From Branchiostoma floridae (lineage: Eukaryota; Chordata; Leptocardii; Amphioxiformes; Branchiostomatidae): a stretch of DNA of 64,000 nucleotides. The stretch covers positions 4,106,695 to 4,170,694 of the forward strand of contig NC_049984.1 in the NCBI RefSeq assembly GCF_000003815.2. Direction: 5' to 3'. The position numbers were made by a program, and so were the translations under genes. This document shows, piece after piece, positions 47,201 to 56,639 of the stretch; position 1 is the stretch's first letter; every line of letters starts with the position of its first letter. Under the pieces are notes generated by a model, which did no database searches, was not told the DNA's origin, and saw nothing but the letters and a program-made list of their open reading frames with translations.

Positions 47201-50200
47201 CTCGGGCACCTCGGGAATGGGGCCAGGGGAGACCGGCACGGTGATACGGCTGTCCCGCGGCACAACTGCTGCCTGTACGGGTGGATAAAGGGAAATGTTA
47301 CCGGGATAGTCAGGCGGGATGTCTCTGGCACCTCGAGGATGGGTCCGGGGGACACCGGTACGGTGATGCGGCTGTCCCGGGGCACAACGGCTCCCTGTAG
47401 GGGATAAAGGGAAATGTTACCGGTATAGATCATGCGGGATGTCTCGGGCACATCGGGGATGGGTGCGGGAGAGACCGGTACGGTGATGCGGCTGTCCGGG
47501 GCACAACGGCTCCCTGCAGGGGGATAAAGGGAAATGTTACCGGTAAAGATCATGCGGGATGTCTCGGGCACCTTGGGGATGGGTCCGGGGGAGACCGGTA
47601 CGGTGATGCGGCTGTCCCGTGGCACAACGGCTCCCTGCAGGCGGCGATATAGGGATATGGTACCGGCACTGTCAGGCCAAACTTATAAATATTGTGCGCC
47701 CTCTTCAACAAGAACTCCTCAGTGTCACTGACGAAAGATTGTGGTTATTACATGAAACGTCTGGCCGTTTCCAAAGTCATATCCAGTTGCTTGAGTAATT
47801 GCTAATCGGCGTTTCTTGTTACATGGCTGTCTAACCTTCATCGACGTATCAAAGATATTTTATATTCAATTTACACACGGTGAAATGGGGTAGGCAATTT
47901 CCCGAGCAGCCTTCTTCTATTGAGTCAGTAAGTCCTCACTCTCTTTGAGATGAGCTGGTCTGAATCATGATGTTTCTGACTTCGGGAGAAGCGATTCTGT
48001 CTTGGGTCAGTTGGGTGTTTGATATAGTTCAGTCTCTTCGGCTTACACTTTGAACAAGCTCGTAGAACAATTTGAAATACACTGACCTTCAGCGGGAGAT
48101 CCATGGAGTTTGTCAGGAAACTTGGAGCCTCCTCAAGTCCAAGGTCAAGGTCGGCAAACTTCCCAACCGGCTCCAGCACTGGAGTGAGAACATGTTGGAT
48201 TTTATTTGTTCTACTGAATCTCGGCTAGGTTTGACTCTACCAGACTGAATGTATTACTCACAAACATGTCTTGGCTCTTGTATACCGGACCCGCTTGGAA
48301 ATCAACTTTTGCTAAGTTGAAGCGGGTAACAAAATTAATTGAGACGAATTCAATAAGTTGGTTAAATGAACAGGTTCTCTGTCCTTTCTTTTCAGCATAA
48401 TTTCTGTCCGACCTGAACAGAAGAAGACGCAACAATTGTTGACAGATGAAAACTGTGAGAACCTTACCCTTGATTTGTGCAAACGATTTCTCCACGTCTT
48501 CATCGATGGCCTTCGACACGGACTTGCAGATCTGGGCAGAAGAAAATCAACAATGAATTCACACAAAATCTTCTGTGGCGTAATGATAGTGTATACTACT
48601 ACTACTACTACAACTGTCAGTCAGTCTATACAGACTGTGACTTTGCGTAAAGGAGAAGAAGAACAACAAAATCACAATACTCATAAATGTAATAATTGTG
48701 TTTGAAGGTAGGCAGTCAAACTTGTTGATCAGTAGTACTTCAAGCAACTATTCATGGTGCTTTCAGCTAATCGGTCTTTTAAAAATGGTGGTTACACCCT
48801 TACCTGTTTACAAACATTGCAGACCTAAATCCCACCACAAGGTAATAAGAAAAATTGAGTTGAGCATTTCTCCCTGATATCTGTAGTACAACATTAACGC
48901 GATGACTATAAGCATATGTTCAGGAGTCTGTCATTTATATGAAGCCGTGCGTACCTCGCTGTCCAGCTGCTTTTTGATGGTGTTTTCGATCGCACCCTTG
49001 AACAAGTTGTACAGCCAGCTGGGTGGGCGGAGAAAGACAACAACAACAGAGTTGTCAGTCATGTTAGCACTCACGTGATTATGACGTAATTGCATCCGCC
49101 ATGTTGGTGGTTTAAAGACGAAAGTCACTTGATTTATCATCATAATGTGGAAAATCAAACAGCTAATTCCTCTTTAGCCACAACTGCGCATTGTGTACGG
49201 ATGGACTTTGGCGGGCTAAATAATTGAGAAACATCGTGCTTTTGAGTGTGTTTTTCTACCGTCCCATTGGGGGCGGGATCGTAACGTTTCGTAGCTTAAA
49301 TGTAGTTAGTCTACAAGAAAAAAATTGACGATATTGCCTGCTAATATCTGCTTAGACATAATCATGTTTACCTTGCCCCGCCGTGAAACGTCACGCTGAC
49401 GTCACCGATGTGTGCGGAGCAGGAGCCGACAGAGATGGTCGGGCGGTCCTGGGGGTCCTTACCTGTTATAACAATCACGCATTTGGTCAAGGTCACGATT
49501 AAAATTACACTAAAACCACTTAGATAACGTAAATTAAACCTAACGTAGCAGCCTAAACAGAGTTTTCCCATATCATAATCGCCTGTTGTTATGGTTACCT
49601 CATCATATTGTTTTTGCTTCGTTTCTACCACTTCTTCTACTTCCTCCTCTTCCGCTCTCAATAGGTGAACCATGTTTCATGGTTCACCTTATTATGTATA
49701 GATACCAAATAGCCGTTCTACTATTCTTACACTCTCAGACAGATGACGGGCTCATTATTACAGACTGACAGACATTAAGCGTTGCACTGAATTTGAAGAA
49801 AAGGAAGGATGAAGATGGATTGAATCTCACCTAGACGAATGACGACATCTAGCGACACCTCACGGATCGACAGGCTCAATGTGCCGCCATCACGAATTGG
49901 AATGCTGTAAAGGTACAGTAGAAAATGTGAATTCAAAACACGTACACAGAAGAATAGGATTTATATAGAAAGTCAATGTTTTTCGACTCAACCAGATCAA
50001 AAGTTGTTTGGCGCACTGTTATATGAAATGGCCCCTAAGCCGTCCCCTAAAACCTTAGAGACCAAGCTGAAGAGTTGCTCTTCTTCCAATGTAGCCTCCA
50101 CCTCAGTCTTCGTTACGATCTTTGATTTTTCCTCATATCTACTTATTACACACTAAATGTTGTTTCCTGGCTATCAGCCACACGGAGACTGTCGTGGAGG

Positions 50201-53200
50201 CTAGCAACAGTCACATTGACCTAGGCCTAGGTGTAAATGAGTACTTAGCTAGCTCTATTAAGGGACGTCCATCGGGGAGCATTTGATGAATGTCTCTTGG
50301 TTGAGGACCTAGAGTCACACCACGAGCACGTTAAAGATCCCAACACACAAGAGTAGAGGTCCTTTCTGGTGTGAGTGGATCAATTAAATCTGTCTGGACA
50401 TGCAGATTGTACTGTTTAGGCCATGTTGATTTGATTATATGGATGACATCCTCCGGGAACTCCAAAACTGATGCGAGCGAGCGAATAAAAAAAAAGTTTG
50501 GCAAAAAAAAAAAGTTGCCTTCAGTATGAAATCAAAGTGGCCAGGAAGGTTGAACATAGGACTACAAACACATAGTATGGTATACCAACAGATAGGTGTA
50601 GGCACCAGTACATCATACGGGCGCAAAACATTTTTTTTCTTCTTGGACCAATCCGAAAAAAACAGACATGAAAAAAACCCAGAGGAACAGGTTTTGCCAA
50701 TTACAAAATTGACACACTATGTCGGCAGCCATTTGGTCTAACCGGGGGGGCCAAGAAGACAACAAGAGCGAAGTCAAGTAGAGTTTAGTCAATTGCACCA
50801 AGTTTCTACAGTCAAAGGTACAGAGACAGTTAGCCTTTATTACATGGAGATGGGATTTTAAAATGCAGTGGGAGTCCAATAATCCACCAAACAGATTCCT
50901 TTGTAGCAAAATTGACCAATTACCATTGTTTTGAGTATTGCCAGTTCTCAAGTTTCCAAAGACAATCAGGTCCAGGTTCGTGTCCGGACCTGGAAATGAT
51001 CCTCTGGACCTGAATTTTCTGTACTGGTACCTCCCCCAACCAACAATAGATTTTCTTTCTTTCTGTCCTTTCACATCTTATTCTTTGACTTTAGATTTAT
51101 CTTGGCATTCTATGGCATTAGTTATCTGTTTTCTGATACTTTTTTTTTCAATCTACAGAATATTTGTGCTCATTTTACAGCTGCTTTGCACAATTTATTG
51201 TGTGGTCGAAAACTTTTTTTTTTTTTTGGAAATGGCCGAAAATTGGTGCGAGCGCGGATGTCATCCATATAATCAAATCAACGTGGCCTTAGCACAAACC
51301 TGGCGTGTTACGTCATTAAGTGGTGTACCAGGTATACAATATAAACAAAAACATCATTCAGATTTAGTTACACTGTCATACTTACAAGGCGACCTTGGCG
51401 GAGTAGTGCCAGTTTCCATCGAGAGAAGCCGACACAGATATAGGTTACCCCACGGATAAAGGTGAACTAGCGTTACTTACAAGGCGACCTTGGCGGAGTA
51501 GTGCCAGTTTCCGTTGAGAGAAGCTGACACGCCATTGGCCCGGAGACGCAGGCCCTCGCGGGGCACCACGGGAAGGCTCGTGCCGCCGATGTTGAACGAC
51601 GTCATCTTAATGCTGACGTAATGAAAATGGCACAAATGTAGGTCGATTAGAAAAATAAACAAACAAAAAACACAAAGGAACGAACCCAGACGTCATAACT
51701 TTTATTTACATAAAGCTACAACCTACCGCTCGTGGTCAAACGTTGTTTTGCTTTTTTTTGGTGACGGATTTAAAAAAATATACTTGAGTATAATCAAAAA
51801 CTATTAATTCTATGCTAAATTCAACGAGTATGTCTGCCTTGACCTTGATGAGATTTTAGAAATTGTGATTTTTTTCTCTTTATAAAAGAAAATATCACCC
51901 TTCGGAAAAATATCATCGTACAGGTACATAATACCCACGTGTGAATATAGTAACCATTGATACGATATACAGCAGGCACAAAGATACGAGTAAGTATAAC
52001 TGGCTTTTCTTCTTGTGTCGTTTTAAAGATCCCACAAGTAAAAGAAACGGGCCTGTCCGGGAATTGAACCCGGGACCTCTCGCACCCGAAGCGAGAATCA
52101 TACCGCTAGACCAACAGGCCGCAACTGTAGGCCAGACATCACTCTGTACATGGATATTGTTCCTTTGCACGGACAGAACGCAGGTTTTTGCTACTGCTAG
52201 GACCGGTCGGGTAACGGAAAACAACAAAACGTTTTCCGTAAATAGTTTAATCGGGTTGGTAGATCAATCGAACAAAGTCTTCTTCGTTTCACAACCTTCT
52301 TTTTATTATTCCGTAGACGTTTCGGCGACTATCTGTGCGATGATGATATTTTGTTTCATTCTGTAATGATGAAGACGTCAGAAACGTCTACGGAAGAATA
52401 AAAAGAAGGTTGTGAAACGAAGAAGACTTTGTTCGAACAAAACGTTTTTCATGGCCTTACTTGGTGAACTGATAGTCGACCTTCCCGATGACGACATCAG
52501 CCCTGCCGGACTGGTTGGGAATCTGGATTTGTTGAGCGCGGTCCTTCAGCACAGACAGGAACACCTTCATACCTGGTGTAAACATACAAAACATCAACTT
52601 GTTATGTTTTCCTTCAACAAAGAGAAACAAGTTGTTTCTGTTCCGTTTCCCATTCCCCTTCTTCTTCTCCAACAAATTAAGACCAATGGTAAGTAGAAGT
52701 GTAGCCTGACACCTGTGGTGTTCGATTTAATAATGTAGTAAGTGGTAGGACAAAGCTGGACGTGCTGGTCACCACATATACTACCTACCTACCTAGTCCC
52801 TTGACCTCCAGGTCGTTGGGGGGACAAGGTAGACATGAAGATCGAGAGTTGCCTCCAGGTTCTTCTATCCCTAGCCAGGGTTAGTCTCTCCTGTAGGCTG
52901 AGGCCCGTCCATTCAGCGATGTTATCCTGCCAAGCTTTTCGCTCACCACATATAGGAATGCATTTGCGCACTAAGAATTTGTTTGAGTAAGAATAGACAG
53001 AGCATTAGCTTGTTAAGCTAGACCGTGTGAAGGTCTAGCTTAAAGAAACAAAATATATATATTCGCTTGCAAATGTTAACTTTCTAATTACATAGGAATG
53101 TTACTAACCCGGCTGGTAAAAGAATATAGGACTATGCTGTTATTGTGAAAAATGTGTTTGCATGGGATAGGGTAAGGGGAACCGTCGGCAGCTATTATTC

Positions 53201-56200
53201 ACGTGTCGTCACCTGGCTTGGAACGTGACGTCATCCTTACGTCCAGCGCCATGTTGGTGTCTCAATTTGCATTCAATTGAAACGTAAAGTAATAGTCTTC
53301 GGACGAATAGAAATATTCTATACATGCTTTTTACCATTCAGGGTACAAAGCTTAGATAACATTGGAATATTCGAGTGCACGTGGGCGAAATACAAGAACA
53401 TTTCTGCACTTGACTTATAAATACGATTCACCAAACATGCACTTACGCGCTGAATTATAACGATTCACCGAATCGAAAATCGGGACACCATCAATATGAT
53501 GAACAGCGTTCGTCACCGCGACATTGGTGATCGATAGAAAAAAATGAGAACACCGGTCCATGCGCTTTACTTGATATAACTTTAATTTGAAATGGTAAAC
53601 AAATCATTTATTTTCTAGTTCACTCAGCGAATATTTATCGTATTCTCGTCTCCTGCAGACCTACACTATGTTGGCGATTCGGTCATTGCAAATTCAGCCA
53701 TCGTACTGAGAATGACTCACAGCTTCGGTCAACCGCCCACCGTCTACCGCGCAGGGGACGGCGGGATGCAATAATGATTGAATTAAATGGTCGCTGATGG
53801 TTGGAAAATTACCCTTAAACGATAAGATAACTCCAAAGACTACGTGGGTGTTTATAATGCAGCCTTGGACCACCGCCAGTGCTAGCTCTAATAGTCTCAA
53901 ACGAGCATCAGTGTTTCCGCTACAGTGAAGACATTATACTTGAGGTAGCGCAGCCTTTGGGCAAGCTCCAATTCGTCCAAGTGTTACGCGCAAACATAAG
54001 AGTTAGTCTCCATTCATAAAGCCCTATAGGGTTTTTCTCTATACCCATTACTCTCAATAACACATCGCTTAAATAGGAGTTGGCCTTAAATACTCTTCCA
54101 TCAGTCCCCAATACTCGTATTCCTGATAATTTCAGACCTGCGTCAATATCTTTGCATATATATATTAGACGAACAGAAGCATAGTCATTGGGAAACAGTT
54201 ACTCCATTGCAATATGTGACATCTAGCGACAAACTGACATTACAAATACGCGTATTTACTGCCGACAAGCTGTGGAAAATATATCTAGCATGAGGTGACG
54301 GTCAACAAAAGACACATCGTTCTAACCCGTAGTTCTTTTCTGTTGCTTTTAGTTTAGACTGCTAGTATTTGAATCAACTTGGGTGTTCAACACTGCGCTC
54401 GCCTTATTCATTTGCACGCATACACTCAGCTCAAGTTGCGTTGCGTTTAAGCTATGTGAGTGAGTGAGTGAGTGAGTGAGTGAGTGAGTGAGTGAGTGAG
54501 TGAGTGAGTGAGTGAGTGAGTGAGTGAGTGAGTGAGTGGGTGAGTGAGTGGGCGAATAAGTGTCTGAGCGAGCGAGTGAGGGAGTCAAAAAACGATTTTC
54601 ATGTTGCGAAAATTCATTTGAATGTTAGTCTCTCAGCTGCGTCAGAACAACCTTTTGCTTTCTTGTTTTTCTTGTGATAAAAAGTCGAATAACACATACG
54701 TAATTTCACTTACATGGCCTGATAATCCATTACACATGTACGGATTATGTACCAGGAAAGCTTCGTTTGTTTTTCTCAGTGCGAACCTTTGATGCTATTT
54801 TTAACATTCTTCAAGAAGTCCTGGATACTATGGTGTGGATTTGTCCTGGACATTTAAGCGTTGAAAACAACCTTGTTGTTGTACGCTGTATCTGCGTAGG
54901 TTGTGTAAGAATATACATCTTACATAAACTACACAGTAAACATGTCGTGAGGGAAGGTCTGTTGTTGATATAGTTAGTTCCGCTGTGTTCGTCAGAACCC
55001 GGTCATGTGCTACACAGATGAGAAGGCCTAGGGAGTCATCTATAGCCTCGACATTCAGACTCCGGCAAGGCTAAAAAAAGCAACGTTGACCGCTGTGGCC
55101 ACATGTCACCCAATAGCATCTCTGGTCAATCAGAATTTTATGCTTGGGAGAGGATAGAGCTATTTTAGTTCCGCTGTGTTAATCATGTGCTGAATGGAGG
55201 AGGTAGATTTATACAGCCTCGAAATTCAGACTCGACAATGCTGGTTGTTGATGCAAGTTTAGTATTCGTCAGAGGTCGGTTGGGTAGAGGAAGTCGATTT
55301 TCATTATTAGCCTCGAAAAATTCAACCTCAGCAAAGCTGGTTGAGAGTTGCTCTTTAGAGCAACGTATGTACCTTCCTCAGTCAGTCAAAGGTCTGGCCA
55401 TAGGCTATCCATTGCCACATGGATTGACTCCAATACCTTCGTTTCTTCACTCAACACTTTATAGCGTAGTACACCAAGTAGCCTGGGTGCCATCCTCTAT
55501 AGTAGCCGCTGGCTCAATCTTTTCGTAAGTTGCGTTTGGTAGAAAGCCAATGGCAATCAGAATAGCTTATACAATCATGACAATTGTACATGGTACATTG
55601 TATTTGCAAAATAAAGGTACAAAATAAAGGTACAGGATATTAAATGGACAAGCAAACAACAAACGAAGCCTGCCAAACAGGCAATGCCACGGCCTAGGCC
55701 TGACACTATGCCGCAGTGCTTATTCGCGGTCGCCGGTAGAGCGGGACTGTTACTCTGTTATTTTTTGGGTGTGATCCAAAAGAATAAGACATTATCTGGG
55801 ATCATCTTGCCGTAAGTGTTCGGGAAACGATACGTATGACGAAGCAATGTTGTGCCTTAGTGCAGTGGTGTATGAAATGGTTGCAATGTTTAGAGTATGA
55901 CTATGAATGGGGAACAGAAAGGGGAAACAGAAAGGGGAAATGATTCTATCGTAACAGCTCTTCAAAATTTCCGTATTCGCTGCGTCCGTTCCCTGTATCA
56001 TATGTATAGTTCCGTATATGGAGTATTTTGTGATTTAACTTCTCATTTTGTTTTATTGCCTTGTATTAGCAGACGTGAGGAACATCCACAAAACTCGAAG
56101 TGCCGTGATCCCCGAGCAAAACACTTAAAATGCACAGAGACGACAACAAGTTCCGAAAAATTCGCCCGAGGGCACAGAAATCTACTCTCCAAGCAGAGGT

Positions 56201-56639
56201 TAGGCTCCAGCTGTTTTTTTTGACGTTTTTTTAGTCGTTTTTAAGGCTTTCTGTTTTGTACAATTTCTTGTTGATGTCTCGCGGCCAAAAAAAAAAAAAA
56301 ACAGCCGGAGCCTAACTTCTACTTGGAGAGTAACAGAAATCCAGAAATTGGCATTTGTAAGTTTACTAGCCTGTGAGCTTGACAAGAACTTTGATAATAC
56401 GATTGTAATTCGTATGAAAAACGTTCCAGGGCTCAATGTCTTGCACTTAATGTGAAGGTTTTCAATGGTTTCAGAATGAGGAAATATGAGACTGACAATA
56501 TCACGAAGAGCCTACCGTAGGTGAGTCCGAACTCGGTGACCTTGGCTTTGAGACCCGGGTTCCGACCGTGCGCTCCATGGAAGACGGCGGCCACCAGGGC
56601 CAAGAGCAGGGCCAGCACCCTGGCACAGAGGAGTTTCAT
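41290..56639 (-). CDS. BPI-like: BPI/LBP-family lipid-transfer protein, gene C, 17 coding exons
   Basis: This is a secreted lipid/LPS-binding protein of the BPI/LBP family, 485 aa against about 480-490 for human BPI and LBP. Coding exons in order are 56516-56639, 52461-52572, 51481-51612, 49831-49904, 49372-49462, 48955-49018, 48468-48531, 48087-48178, 47132-47272, 46673-46708, 46412-46471, 45438-45605, 44969-45042, 44516-44558, 43961-44021, 41733-41806 and 41290-41337. All phases are consistent. The signal peptide (LLALVAAVFHGAHG) is followed by NPGLKAKVTEFGLTYG, the family N-terminus. Cys162 (VGSCSAHIG) and Cys201 (ICKSVSK) form the expected disulfide. The linker VPETSRMIYLYGSEYV, the C-barrel start VGELYPDMGVELVLNTS, the helix LCEATVPWIN and the final strand FISIGTDLRYTGN are typical. 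Compared with gene A, exon 9 is split by an extra intron (YHK|AGQ). Partial tandem copies precede exons 9 and 11 and follow exon 3. tRNA-Pro lies in intron 2. Confidence 0.9.
41904..41975. repeat. 24-bp tandem repeat, three copies
   Basis: The unit is GAGCTTTCATCAGAAA plus eight further bases, repeated three times. The minus strand reads as an eight-residue repeat of SDESSLV type, but it lies in a chance open frame running into a microsatellite and a transposon end. Confidence 0.8.
42040..42190. repeat. interrupted (CA)n microsatellite
   Basis: CACACACACACACACTCACT and several ACATACACACA blocks lie between exon 16 and the TIR element, in an intron of gene C. Confidence 0.8.
42208..43086. 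mobile_element. ~880-bp non-autonomous TIR transposon, copy 1
   Basis: AAGGCCACGTTGATTTGATT at the left end mirrors AATCAAATCAACATGGCCTA at the right; the match continues through ATATGGATGACATCC, giving TIRs of about 36 bp. Flanking TAA/TTA trinucleotides would suit a Harbinger-type target site, but this is an inference. The interior has CAGGTCCAGAGGATCATTT and an open-frame-poor body. The inverted twin is at 50416-51292. It lies in an intron near the 3' end of BPI gene C. Confidence 0.75.
43500..43682. mobile_element. palindromic MITE of the CAACTGG/CAGACGTTTCA family
   Basis: GTTACTCAAGCAACTGGGAA mirrors CATCAGTTACTTGGGTAAC, and TTTTGTAAACGATCACGCGT mirrors ACGTCTGACCGTTTACAAAA. This copy best shows the inverted-repeat architecture of the dispersed family. 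Confidence 0.65.
45600..45965 (-). repeat. tandem partial duplications of BPI gene C exon 11 acceptor
   Basis: The exon 11 acceptor plus its first ~50 coding bases recur upstream in the intron. The acceptor-proximal base is at 45605 (real exon), 45751, 45897 and 45953. The first two steps are 146 bp and the last is 56 bp. Copies encode VGELYPGMGVELVLNTS, then break into non-exon DNA with TTTATTTAATCTTTATTATG and an in-frame stop. They are pseudo-exons carrying good acceptors (CCCACACCCAG). Confidence 0.85.
46025..46130. repeat. copy of the CAACTGGAT / CAGACGTTTCA repeat family
   Basis: It contains ACTCAAGCAATTGGATATTG, GGAAACGGTCAGACGTTTCA and the inverted end CGTATCCAGTTGCTTTATTA, in gene C between exons 10 and 11. 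Confidence 0.55.
47190..47634 (-). repeat. four tandem copies of the 5' part of BPI gene C exon 9
   Basis: Copies of the ~80 coding bases that start exon 9 (PRDSRITVPVSPGPI then VPETSRMIY) lie in tandem. Acceptors leave the first exon base at 47272 (real), 47394, 47513 and 47634, spaced 119-122 bp. Each copy has its own CTGCAG or CTACAG acceptor and a downstream CGGTAACATTTCC that could serve as donor. The three upper copies read in one continuous 40-residue-period frame through the spacers. The frame is lost before the real exon, whose spacer differs by two bases. Confidence 0.85.
47715..47805. repeat. copy of the CAACTGGAT / CAGACGTTTCA repeat family
   Basis: It contains CAGTGTCACTGACGAAAGAT, TGAAACGTCTGGCCGTTTCC and ATATCCAGTTGCTTGAGTAA, in a gene C intron. 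Confidence 0.5.
50100..50415. repeat. dispersed repeat-like stretch with CGTTAAAGATCCCA
   Basis: The phrase CACGTTAAAGATCCCAACAC also appears, shortened (TTTAAAGATCCCACAAG), next to the tRNA-Pro gene at 52021-52040. It directly abuts the TIR transposon at 50416. It is probably an older repeat used as an insertion site; family unknown. Confidence 0.35.
50416..51292. mobile_element. ~875-bp non-autonomous TIR transposon, copy 2 (inverted relative to copy 1)
   Basis: TTAGGCCATGTTGATTTGAT at the left mirrors ATCAAATCAACGTGGCCTTA at the right. The body is the reverse complement of 42208-43086 over nearly its whole length, with small indels in the A/T runs (poly-A at 50488-50512, poly-T at 51135 and 51213). 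It lies in BPI gene C between exons 4 and 3. Confidence 0.75.
51381..51530 (-). repeat. 55-bp duplication of the end of BPI gene C exon 3 with MITE fragment between
   Basis: The last ~50 bp of exon 3 plus its donor (51476-51530) are duplicated at 51381-51435 with a few substitutions (TTTCCATCGAGAGAAGCC against TTTCCGTTGAGAGAAGCT). Between the copies lies a 39-bp piece of MITE family 1 ending GGTGAACTAGCGTTA. The extra copy carries an intact GTAAGT donor but no acceptor. Confidence 0.85.
52049..52120 (-). tRNA. tRNA-Pro: tRNA-Pro (CGG)
   Basis: This is a 72-nt intronless tRNA. The acceptor stem GGCCTGT pairs with ACAGGCC, and the discriminator is C. The D arm is TTGGTCTAGCGGTATGA. The anticodon stem TCTCGC pairs with GCGAGA around loop TTCGGGT, anticodon CGG. 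The T arm is CCCGGGTTCAATTCCCGG. It is nearly identical to vertebrate tRNA-Pro. It lies in intron 2 of BPI gene C on the same strand. Confidence 0.95.
52225..52452. mobile_element. palindromic MITE ending ~8 bp from gene C exon 2 donor
   Basis: AACAAAGTCTTCTTCGTTTC mirrors GAAACGAAGAAGACTTTGTT, and ACAACCTTCTTTTTATTATT mirrors AAGAATAAAAAGAAGGTTGT. CGTAGACGTTTCGGCG mirrors TCAGAAACGTCTACGG. The right end lies just below the GTAAGG donor of exon 2 (52461). Confidence 0.75.
52780..52950 (-). mobile_element. LINE-type reverse transcriptase C-terminal remnant
   Basis: The minus strand encodes WQDNIAEWTGLS, then LTLARDRRTWRQL and a short tail ending QRPGGQGTR. This W-x-x-N-I-x-E-W-T-G then A-x-D-R-x-x-W-R pattern is the usual C-terminus of invertebrate non-LTR reverse transcriptases. 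A (TAGG)n-like tail follows, seen as CTACCTACCTACCTAG on the plus strand. It lies in gene C intron 1. Confidence 0.6.
54455..54592. repeat. (GTGA)n tetranucleotide microsatellite
   Basis: About 25 GTGA/TGAG units decay at the right into GGGCGAATAAGTGTCTGAGC, in gene C intron 1. The serine/threonine/histidine-rich minus-strand open frame through it is an artefact. Confidence 0.95.
56178..56332. mobile_element. palindromic MITE (CTCCAAGCAGAGGTTAGGCT termini)
   Basis: TACTCTCCAAGCAGAGGTTA mirrors TAACTTCTACTTGGAGAGTA, and GGCTCCAGCTGTTTTTTTTG mirrors the AAAAACAGCCGGAGCC arm. Solo ends occur at about 28715, 31895 and 58617. Confidence 0.7.

Larger units (their letters stand above)
53000..56515. 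other. 5' part of gene C intron 1, no exon seen
   Basis: Apart from the microsatellite and a hairpin at 56178-56332, no exon is recognised. Around 54975-55345 three diverged copies of a ~100-bp phrase (TTCCGCTGTGTT, then AGCCTCGA, then ATTCAGACTC) are visible. Confidence 0.4.

Noticed and set aside
47188-47625. 145-codon frame read as an independent protein
   Set aside because: It is the tandem copies of exon 9 of BPI gene C read through their spacers; it has no start of its own and goes out of frame at the true exon.
54349-54588. Ser/Thr/His repeat protein on the minus strand
   Set aside because: It is the translation of the (GTGA)n microsatellite.
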